Shown: positions 53,886 through 61,140 of the stretch, in pieces | Layout of the letters: each line of letters starts with the position of its first letter | How positions within the stretch are numbered: the stretch's first letter is position 1 | Program-made: the position numbers and the translations under genes | The notes under the pieces: model-generated | The model's input: the letters and a program-made list of their open reading frames with translations, nothing else | The model's database searches: none | Told to the model about the DNA's origin: nothing | Assembly: GCF_024206495.1 (NCBI RefSeq) | Contig: NZ_JAMBPQ010000013.1 | Location: 124,001 to 188,000 of the forward strand | DNA length: 64,000 nt | Reading direction: 5' to 3' | Source of the DNA: Paraburkholderia sp. CNPSo 3272 | Lineage (GTDB): Bacteria; Pseudomonadota; Gammaproteobacteria; Burkholderiales; Burkholderiaceae

Positions 53886-55321
53886 CAGGCGCCTCCAAAA
53901 ACGTCTACGTTGCTGAAGACGCACGCCGGTGACGCGTGCCCCACACGAATGACCTGCGCGGGCTCTCCCTTGCCGCAATAAGGCGTGCCGTAGACCTCTC
54001 GGGTGCTCGCGTCGCCTACGGCGACGAGACTGCGCCAGAAGCTCGCCGAAATGCCGCGATAATTAGGCCGCTTGACGACCTGCGTGAGCTTGCCGTTCTC
54101 GATGAGCCGGCCATATTCGCAACCGAACTGGAACTTGTTGCGATGGTCGTCAATCGACCAGGACGTATTCGAAGTCATCAGAATGCCGTTGTCGATGCTT
54201 GCGATCATCGCGGCGAGTGTTTCGGTACCGGGCTCGATGTTCAGGTTCGCCATGCGGTCGATAGGCGGGCGATTCCAGTTGGCCGCGCGCGAGTTCGCGA
54301 CCCCCGGCAGCCCGGCGCGCTGCTGCGAGAGTGCCCCACCGAGCGGCCGCTCCAGCACCCCGTTGCGGATCAGGTATTGCTTGCTCGCCGAACTGCCTTC
54401 GTCGTCGAACGCGTAGGTAGCGGCTTCTTCGCGCAGCTCGGGGTCGAACGTCACATTCAGCAACGGGGAGCCGTACTGATAGCTGCCGAACATCTCCGGC
54501 TTCACGAAGCTCCAGCCAGCGAAGTTGCGCTCGTCGCCGAGAATCCGGTCCAGTTCGAGTGGATGACCGATCGATTCGTGAATCTGCAACATCATCTGGT
54601 CCGGCATCAGCAGCAGGTCGCGCGTGCCCGACGGGCAATTCGGCGCCGCGAGCAGTTGCAGCGCTTCGTTCGCCACACGGGCGCCAGCACCATTGAAGCC
54701 GTGCCGTGCGAGTATCTCCAGACCTCCCTGCCCGAGCGCGCCGTGGTCGCCGGCAAGCGTTCGCACCTGCGTGTCGCCGTTCGCATGCGCGGCCACGCTC
54801 AGCCCTGGCATGAGGTAGCGAAAGCGCTGCTCGATGCTCACACCGTCGCTCGTGAGATAGAGTTGATCCGTGTGCGCGACGTGCATGCTGGCCACGCGCT
54901 CGACGATGCGCGAGTCGAGGTTCGCCGACGCGCATTCGTGCGCGAGTTGGCTGAGCCACTCACGGCGGGTGGGGAGCGGCGTGTCGATGTTCGGCGACGC
55001 ATAGCTGCCGCTCGCAACGGGCCGGGCAATGCGGCGGTAATCGATCAACGAGACTTGCGCACATGCGAACGCCCGCGCCGTGGCGATATCGAGTGCGCAC
55101 TGGAGGCCCTCGGCACTGAGATCGGCGGTAGCCGCATAGCCGGCACCGGCGCCGGCCCAGGCCGTCAGCATTGCGCCCCGCTCGCGCACCACACGCAGCG
55201 GCTGCGCGACGTCGTTGCGCACCACGTGGTCCTCGATAACTTCGCCCATCATGCGCAGCGACCAGAAATCGGCGCTGCTCTTCAGCGTGCGCGCGCCCTG
55301 CAGCCAACGCTCTTCGATCAT
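53885..55321 (-). CDS. TldD-like zinc metalloprotease subunit
   Basis: This 478-residue TldD-family catalytic subunit has the zinc motif HESIGH at His248-Glu249-His253 and a likely third ligand, Cys449, in YCGKGEP near the C-terminus. Features such as LPMPDQMMLQIHE and VTFDPELREE are typical. It overlaps the ABC ATPase gene by four bases and the TldE-like gene by one. With TldE it would cut peptides delivered by the Yej-like importer. It differs from the housekeeping TldD in having a shortened middle and should be regarded as a specialised paralogue. Confidence 0.92.
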   Translation of the reverse strand: MIEERWLQGARTLKSSADFWSLRMMGEVIEDHVVRNDVAQPLRVVRERGAMLTAWAGAGAGYAATADLSAEGLQCALDIATARAFACAQVSLIDYRRIARPVASGSYASPNIDTPLPTRREWLSQLAHECASANLDSRIVERVASMHVAHTDQLYLTSDGVSIEQRFRYLMPGLSVAAHANGDTQVRTLAGDHGALGQGGLEILARHGFNGAGARVANEALQLLAAPNCPSGTRDLLLMPDQMMLQIHESIGHPLELDRILGDERNFAGWSFVKPEMFGSYQYGSPLLNVTFDPELREEAATYAFDDEGSSASKQYLIRNGVLERPLGGALSQQRAGLPGVANSRAANWNRPPIDRMANLNIEPGTETLAAMIASIDNGILMTSNTSWSIDDHRNKFQFGCEYGRLIENGKLTQVVKRPNYRGISASFWRSLVAVGDASTREVYGTPYCGKGEPAQVIRVGHASPACVFSNVDVFGGA

Positions 55322-56949
55322 GCGAACTTCTCCTGTAGCACCGCCGGCTCGTCCAGCATCGACGACGCCAGCAGCGATTGCGTGTAAGGATGAGACGGCG
55401 CGTGCAGCACGTCGAGCGTGTCACCCTGCTCAACGATGCGGCCCGCTTTCATCACGATCACACGATGCGCCATGGCGCGCATGACGGCCAGATCATGCGT
55501 GATGAACAAATAACTCAGCTTGTACTTCTTCTGCAAGTTCGTCAGCAGCGCGAGTACCTGTTTTTGGATCGAGACGTCGAGCGCGCTGGTTGGCTCATCG
55601 AGAACGATCAGTTCCGGTTCCACCGCCAGTGCACGGGCAATGGCGATGCGCTGGCGCTGTCCGCCCGAAAATTCGTGGGGGTAGCGCTGCATCGAATCGG
55701 CGGGCAGGCCCACTTCCTCGAGCAGTGATGCGATACGCATACGTCGCGCCGGTCCGTCAACCTCCGGTCTGTGCACGGCCAGCCCCTCTCCGACTATCTG
55801 CTCGATCGTCATGCGCGGAGAAAGCGACCCGAATGGATCCTGAAACACCACCTGCATGCGCGCGTACAGTGCGCGGCGGGCCCTCGCCTTGCGTTGCGCC
55901 GAGAGCGCAACCCCATCGATGCGGATCTCGCCCGCTGCCGCGCTTTTCAGGCCGAGTACGGTGGCCGCGAGCGTCGATTTGCCCGAGCCCGACTCGCCGA
56001 CGATACCGAGCGTTTCGCCGCGCCGCAGCGTCAGGTTCGCTTCGTGCAAGGCACGGAAAGTCGAACTGCCGAAAACCGAGCGCCAGCCTTTGACCGCCGT
56101 GCGGTAATCCACGGCGAGGCCTTTCACGTCGAGGATGGGCGGCGCATCCACTGCGACCGGCGCCACCTCGCGACGCGGCTCGCTATCGAGCAGGCGCTGC
56201 GTGTAGGGATGCTGCGGGTTCGAGAAAAGCTCTGCAGTCGTGTTCGTTTCTACGAGCACGCCCTTTTCCATTACCGCCACGCGCTGCGCAAAGCGCCGCA
56301 CGAGATTCAGGTCATGCGTGATGAGCAATATGGCCATGCCACGGGCTGCGGCCTCCTGCTCCTGGAGATCGATCAGCAAATCGACGATCTGCTGGCGCAC
56401 GGTCACATCGAGCGCCGTGGTGGGCTCGTCGGCGAGCAAGAGGCGCGGGCGGCACGCGAGCGCCATCGCGATCATCGCACGCTGGCGCTGTCCGCCGGAT
56501 AGCTGATGCGGAAAGCTGTCGATGCGGCGCTCCGGCTCGGGAATGCCGGTGCGCCGCAAGAGCTCGATGCCACGCTCGCGCGCCGCGCCGGCGCTGAGCC
56601 CCTCGTGCAGACGCAGGCTTTCGGCGATTTGCTTGCCTACCGTGTACAGCGGGTTCAGGGCGGTCATCGGCTCCTGAAAGATCATGGCGATATCGGCGCC
56701 GCGAATGCCGCGCATCTCCTGCTCGGTTTTCTCCAGCAGATCCTCGCCGTCGAACTGCATGCGCCCAGTGAATCTTGCATGCTCGACGAGGCCGAGGATC
56801 GACAGCGCCGTCACGCTCTTACCCGAGCCCGATTCGCCGACGAGCGCCACGCGTTCGCCGCGCTCAATCGAGAGACTCAGTTCGCGCACCGCCTGTTTCT
56901 CGCCGAAGCGCACGCCGAAGCGCTCGATTTCCAGCAAAGGACGATTCAT
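55318..56949 (-). CDS. Peptide ABC transporter ATPase with two nucleotide-binding domains (YejF-like)
   Basis: This 543-residue fusion of two ABC ATPase domains has Walker A GESGSGKS at 38-45 and again near 320, with signature motifs LSGGQRQR and FSGGQRQR. Each half is followed by an oligopeptide-transport C-terminal segment. It powers the YejB/YejE permease pair. Its start abuts the YejE-like stop (one-base overlap) and its end overlaps the tldD-like gene, so the whole set is translationally coupled. The length matches YejF. Confidence 0.94.
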   Translation of the reverse strand: MNRPLLEIERFGVRFGEKQAVRELSLSIERGERVALVGESGSGKSVTALSILGLVEHARFTGRMQFDGEDLLEKTEQEMRGIRGADIAMIFQEPMTALNPLYTVGKQIAESLRLHEGLSAGAARERGIELLRRTGIPEPERRIDSFPHQLSGGQRQRAMIAMALACRPRLLLADEPTTALDVTVRQQIVDLLIDLQEQEAAARGMAILLITHDLNLVRRFAQRVAVMEKGVLVETNTTAELFSNPQHPYTQRLLDSEPRREVAPVAVDAPPILDVKGLAVDYRTAVKGWRSVFGSSTFRALHEANLTLRRGETLGIVGESGSGKSTLAATVLGLKSAAAGEIRIDGVALSAQRKARARRALYARMQVVFQDPFGSLSPRMTIEQIVGEGLAVHRPEVDGPARRMRIASLLEEVGLPADSMQRYPHEFSGGQRQRIAIARALAVEPELIVLDEPTSALDVSIQKQVLALLTNLQKKYKLSYLFITHDLAVMRAMAHRVIVMKAGRIVEQGDTLDVLHAPSHPYTQSLLASSMLDEPAVLQEKFA

Positions 56950-58061
56950 TATTTACCTCCGCCGAATGCCGAGCCACGCGCACGCGTATCGAGCGCGTTA
57001 CGCAGTGCATCGCCCATGAACGTGAGCAGCAGCAGCGTGATCACGAGCGCCGCGAAAGCCGAGAGCGAAATCCACCATGCCTCGAGATTGTTCTTGCCCT
57101 CCTGGAGTAGCTCGCCAAGGCTGGGCGTAGGTGGCGGCACGCCGAGCCCGAGGAAGTCGAGACTCGTGAGCGAGAGAATGGCCGCACTCATGCGAAATGG
57201 CAGGAACGTGATAACCGGAGTCAGGCTGTTCGGCAGCACGTGGCGCCACATGATCTGCCAGTTGGAGAGGCCCATCGTGCGCGCCGCCTTCACGTAGTCG
57301 AGCGAGCGGTTGCGCAGGAACTCAGCGCGTACGTAATCGGAAAGCACAAGCCATCCAAACATGGAAAGCAGGATAAACAGTAGCCAAAGCGTGGGCTCGA
57401 AGATCGAGGCGAAGATGATGAGCAGGTACAGATCAGGCATCGAACTCCAGATTTCGATGAGTCGCTGCCCGATGAGATCGGTTCGTCCTCCATAGAAACC
57501 CTGCACCGCGCCCGTCAACACGCCCAACGCGATGCCCGAAACCGTTAGCGCCAATGCCATCAGCACCGAAAGCCGGAAGCCGTAGAGCAAGCGCGAAAGC
57601 ACGTCGCGGCCGAACTGATCGGTACCGAGCCAGTTTGTGGCCGAGGGCGCGGACGGATACGGTCGCGCCGCGAAGTAGTCGATCGTGTCGTAATGAAAAT
57701 GATTGGGCGGGTAGATCGCGAAATTGCCGCTCGATTCCAGACGTTGCCGGATATACGGGTCGAGATAATTGGTCCTCGCCGGGAAGTCGCCACCGAAGAT
57801 CGTTTCTGGATAATCCTTCACGATCGGAAAGTAGTATTGACCGTCGTAACGCACGACGACCGGCCGGTCATTTGCGAGCACCTCGCCGAGCATGCTGATC
57901 GCAAACAGCGTGACGAAGATGACAAGGCTCCAATAGCCGAGCGGCTGTGCGCGAAAGCGTTGCCAGGTGCGGCGCCATGGGGAGACCGACGGCGCGTGCG
58001 GAACGGCTGCGGAATCAGCGGTCCAGGCGGTGGAACTGGATGCGGGGGTCGACGAGGACAT
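56949..58061 (-). CDS. Peptide ABC transporter permease (YejE-like)
   Basis: This permease of about 370 residues has a Ser/Thr-rich cytoplasmic head and a first helix at about residues 40-62. Two YejE-like signatures follow: the periplasmic RPVVVRYDGQYYFPIVKDYP loop and TNWLGTDQFGRDVLSRLLYG. The DPP/OPP permease motif is YVKAARTMGLSNWQIMWRHV. The ATG at 58061 is preferred; a TTG at 58076 would add five residues. It overlaps the YejB-like gene by 47 bases in another frame, an unusually long overlap. Confidence 0.92.
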   Translation of the reverse strand: MSSSTPASSSTAWTADSAAVPHAPSVSPWRRTWQRFRAQPLGYWSLVIFVTLFAISMLGEVLANDRPVVVRYDGQYYFPIVKDYPETIFGGDFPARTNYLDPYIRQRLESSGNFAIYPPNHFHYDTIDYFAARPYPSAPSATNWLGTDQFGRDVLSRLLYGFRLSVLMALALTVSGIALGVLTGAVQGFYGGRTDLIGQRLIEIWSSMPDLYLLIIFASIFEPTLWLLFILLSMFGWLVLSDYVRAEFLRNRSLDYVKAARTMGLSNWQIMWRHVLPNSLTPVITFLPFRMSAAILSLTSLDFLGLGVPPPTPSLGELLQEGKNNLEAWWISLSAFAALVITLLLLTFMGDALRNALDTRARGSAFGGGK

Positions 58062-59070
58062 AGCAGACGTCAGCAATGAGTTTGGTTACGAGGCCAATCA
58101 GCGTGAACAGAAACAGCGAGCCAAGGACGACGGGGTAATCGCGGCGGATAACCGAGTCGTAAGAGAGCTGGCCCATGCCGTCCAATGAGAACAGCGTTTC
58201 GATGAGCAGGTTGCCGTTCAGAAAAGCACCCACGAACGCGGCGGGCAGGCCAGTGACGAGCGGAATGGCGGCGTTGCGCAGTACGTGCTTCCACAGCACG
58301 TCGCGCTCGGGCGCGCCCTTTGCCCGCGCGGTCAGCACGTACTGGCGGCCGATCTCTTCGAGGAAGGTATTCTTCGTGAGGATCGTGACGATCGCGAAGT
58401 TGCCGACCACGGAGGCCGTTACCGGCAGGACGATGTGCCACAGGTAGTCGAGCACCTTGCCCGCGAGGCTCAGGTCCGCGAAGTCATCGGACGTGAGACC
58501 CCGCATGGGGAACACCTGCCAGAAGGTGCCACCACCGAAAAGCATCAGCAGGAGCACGCCGAGCACGAAACCCGGCACCGCATAGCCGGAGAGCACGAGT
58601 ACGCTGGTCACGGTGTCGAATCGCGACCCGTTGCGCACCGCCTTGGCGATGCCGAGCGGCACGGAAATCGCGTATGTCAGTAGTACTGTCCATAACCCCA
58701 GCGTGATCGAAACCGGCAATTTCGAACGGATCACGTTCCAGACACTGTCGTGCTGGTAGTAAGACTGGCCCAGATCGAACGTTGCGTAGTTCTTGAGCAT
58801 GAGGAAGTAGCGCGTGAGCGGCGGCTTGTCGAAGCCGAACTCCTTCTTGATCTGCTCGATCTGTTGTGGATCCACGCCCTGACTGCCGTGATACCCGCCA
58901 CCACCTGCGCCGGTCTCGCCGCCGCGGGTCGCATTGCCATGGCGCAGTTGCGCCATGATCTGCTCGACCGGGCCGCCGGGCACGAACTGCGTGACGACGA
59001 ACGTGAGCGTGACAACGCCGATCAGCGTCGGCACCATCAGCAACAGACGTCGAAAAATGTAGGCGAACAT
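58015..59070 (-). CDS. Peptide ABC transporter permease (YejB-like)
   Basis: This 351-residue inner-membrane permease begins MFAYIFRRLLLMVPTLIGVV. It contains the YejB-like sequence GVDPQQIEQIKKEFGFDKPP, a long periplasmic Gly-rich loop before it, and the permease EAA-type segment around EEIGRQYVLTARAKGAPERD. It pairs with YejE to bring peptides through the inner membrane. A GAGGAG site precedes the ATG at 59070, eight bases after the binding-protein gene. Confidence 0.93.
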   Translation of the reverse strand: MFAYIFRRLLLMVPTLIGVVTLTFVVTQFVPGGPVEQIMAQLRHGNATRGGETGAGGGGYHGSQGVDPQQIEQIKKEFGFDKPPLTRYFLMLKNYATFDLGQSYYQHDSVWNVIRSKLPVSITLGLWTVLLTYAISVPLGIAKAVRNGSRFDTVTSVLVLSGYAVPGFVLGVLLLMLFGGGTFWQVFPMRGLTSDDFADLSLAGKVLDYLWHIVLPVTASVVGNFAIVTILTKNTFLEEIGRQYVLTARAKGAPERDVLWKHVLRNAAIPLVTGLPAAFVGAFLNGNLLIETLFSLDGMGQLSYDSVIRRDYPVVLGSLFLFTLIGLVTKLIADVCYVLVDPRIQFHRLDR

Positions 59071-59078
59071 GGTGCTCC

Positions 59079-60977
59079 TCAGTGGGCAGCCGCTTGCGCG
59101 GTCTGGGCGACTTTCGCGCTTTGCGGCTTGCGATACCAAAAGTCGACGATCCAGTCCTGGGCCCCGAACGATACGGGCACGACGGACGGATAGCCGAGCG
59201 ACGTCTTGTAAGCGATGCGCGCATTGGGAGCGTAGTACTCCGTCACGAGGTAGTACTCGTTCATCAGCACGCGATCGAGGGCACGTGTCGCCGCTTCGAG
59301 GTCGTCGAGCGTGTTCGCGGCCTGCACTGCCTTCACGAGCGCGTCGACGGCCGGCGAGCGCACACCGGGATAGTTCTCCGAGCCTACCTCGGAGGCAGCC
59401 GCGCTGCCAAAGCGGCGTGCAAGCTCCGCGCCGGGAATCGTCACCGGGCTGTAGAGCCAGGTAGTCATGTCGTAGTCGAAGTTGTCCAGGCGCTTCTGGT
59501 ACAGCGCACTGTCGATTTCGCGCAGATGCGCACTGATGCCAAGCGTCGCGAGTGCCTGTGTATAAGGCAGGATCACGCGGTCCATGCCCGGCTGGTCGTC
59601 CAGGATTTCGATGTTCATGGGCTCGCCCGCGGCATTGCGCAGTGCGCCGTCACGATAGTGCCACCCGGCCTGCGCAAGCAGATCGCGCGCCTCACGCAGA
59701 TTGCCGCGCAGCGAATCGGGCGGCAGCGTCGTAGGCTGCTTGATCATCGGCCCGAACACTTCCGGCGGCAGGCTCGCCCGCCACGGTTCGAGCAGCTTCA
59801 ACTCTTTCTCACCCGGCATGCCGGTCGCGCCAAAAGGACTTGCCTCGAAATAGCTGTGCAGGCGCAGGTACTGACCGTAGAACATCATGCGGTTCATCCA
59901 GTCGTAATCGAACGCGAGAGAAAGCGCGTGGCGCACGCGCACGTCCTGGAACATCGGCTTGCGCAGGTTGAAGAGCATGCCCTGCATCTGTGCAGGCCCG
60001 TCCGGGAAATTGGTCTGCTTGAGCATGCCGTTACGGAAATTCTTGCCCACATACTTGCGCGCCCACTGGGTCGCGCTGTCTTCCACGTGCACATCGGCGT
60101 CGCCGGCCTTGAACGCCTCGAGCTGCGTGTACAGGTCGAGGTAAAGCTTGAACGTGATGCGCTCGAAGTGGTACATGCCGCGACGCGTGGGCAGGTTGAC
60201 CGCCCAGTACGCCGGATTGCGGCGATACGCAATCTGTTTGTCGTTCTTGCGTTCGGCGATCAGATAAGCACCGCTCGCGATGGGCGGCACGTTAGAGAGT
60301 TGGTCGAATGGAACGCGCGTGCCGTCGGGTTTCATCCCCCACTTCGGCGAGAAGATGGGCAAGTCGCCCGCAATGAGCGGCGCGTCACGCTCCGCACGAC
60401 GGAACTCGAAACGGATCGTTGAGGGGTTCACCACGACCGTTTTCTTTATCACCGAAAACTGCGCATTGAAGAGCGGCGAAGCTTGAGGGCTCGTGAGCGT
60501 GTCGAACGAATATTTGACGTCGGTGGCCGTTATTGGATCGCCGTTCGAGAAGCGCGCAGCCGGGTTGATATGGAACGTCGCTGACGAGAGGTCGGCCGCG
60601 ACTTCAACGTTATCCGCGATCAGCGGATATTCGGAGGCCAGTTCGTCCCAGCTGCGCTGCATTAGCGTGTCGAACATCAGATTCTGGATGTCCGGCGCGG
60701 GTGCACCTCGCACAAGGAAGGGGTTCAGTGAATCGTAGCTTTGAAAATCATTGTAGTTTTCGAAACTCAGGACGCCACTCGACGATGCATCTGGGTCCGC
60801 GTAGTCGAAATGCGTGAAGCCGGCGGAATACTTAGGCTGGTCGTATTGTGCCAGCGCCGTAGCCGCTTGCGCCGGCACCACGTAAAGCGCACCCGCACCA
60901 GCTGCCAGCACCAGTGCGGAAGCAGCACCAAACCAATGCGGCGACAATCGTGACAACCTCAACTTCTTCAATCTCAT
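59079..60977 (-). CDS. Periplasmic peptide-binding protein (YejA-like)
   Basis: This 632-residue extracellular solute-binding family 5 protein has a signal peptide (residues 1 to about 38, cleavage at VVPAQA). Features of YejA-type receptors include the early AGFTHFDYADPDA segment, ENYNDFQSYDSLNPF, and SFDTLTSPQASPLFN. YejA-type transporters import oligopeptides and microcin C-like peptide-nucleotide antibiotics. It is separated from the upstream TonB receptor by 163 bases containing a hairpin. Confidence 0.93.
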   Translation of the reverse strand: MRLKKLRLSRLSPHWFGAASALVLAAGAGALYVVPAQAATALAQYDQPKYSAGFTHFDYADPDASSSGVLSFENYNDFQSYDSLNPFLVRGAPAPDIQNLMFDTLMQRSWDELASEYPLIADNVEVAADLSSATFHINPAARFSNGDPITATDVKYSFDTLTSPQASPLFNAQFSVIKKTVVVNPSTIRFEFRRAERDAPLIAGDLPIFSPKWGMKPDGTRVPFDQLSNVPPIASGAYLIAERKNDKQIAYRRNPAYWAVNLPTRRGMYHFERITFKLYLDLYTQLEAFKAGDADVHVEDSATQWARKYVGKNFRNGMLKQTNFPDGPAQMQGMLFNLRKPMFQDVRVRHALSLAFDYDWMNRMMFYGQYLRLHSYFEASPFGATGMPGEKELKLLEPWRASLPPEVFGPMIKQPTTLPPDSLRGNLREARDLLAQAGWHYRDGALRNAAGEPMNIEILDDQPGMDRVILPYTQALATLGISAHLREIDSALYQKRLDNFDYDMTTWLYSPVTIPGAELARRFGSAAASEVGSENYPGVRSPAVDALVKAVQAANTLDDLEAATRALDRVLMNEYYLVTEYYAPNARIAYKTSLGYPSVVPVSFGAQDWIVDFWYRKPQSAKVAQTAQAAAH

Positions 60978-61085
60978 CGTCTGTCTGCATGAGGACGTAC
61001 GCCGGCGTGTGGCCGATGCACGGTTCGTCGGTTCGACGCGGCAGGGGTCTGCCGCCGTCGCTCGCCACTACAGGAAACATTCGAG

Positions 61086-61107
61086 GCAGGCGGCCACGGC
61101 CGCCTGC
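61086..61107 (-). other. Perfect GC-rich hairpin between receptor and importer genes
   Basis: GCAGGCGGCC (61086-61095) and GGCCGCCTGC (61098-61107) pair perfectly around a two-base loop, in the 163-base gap after the TonB receptor stop. No T-run follows in either direction, so it is not a classical terminator. It may reduce read-through or act as an mRNA-stability stem, making receptor and importer levels differ. Confidence 0.5.
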
Positions 61108-61140
61108 TTCGTGCACTGCTCACTACGTTGCGCCGAATGT

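Noticed and set aside
53936..55387. 483-codon plus-strand frame over the tldD-like gene
   Set aside because: Antisense shadow of a gene with clear catalytic motifs.
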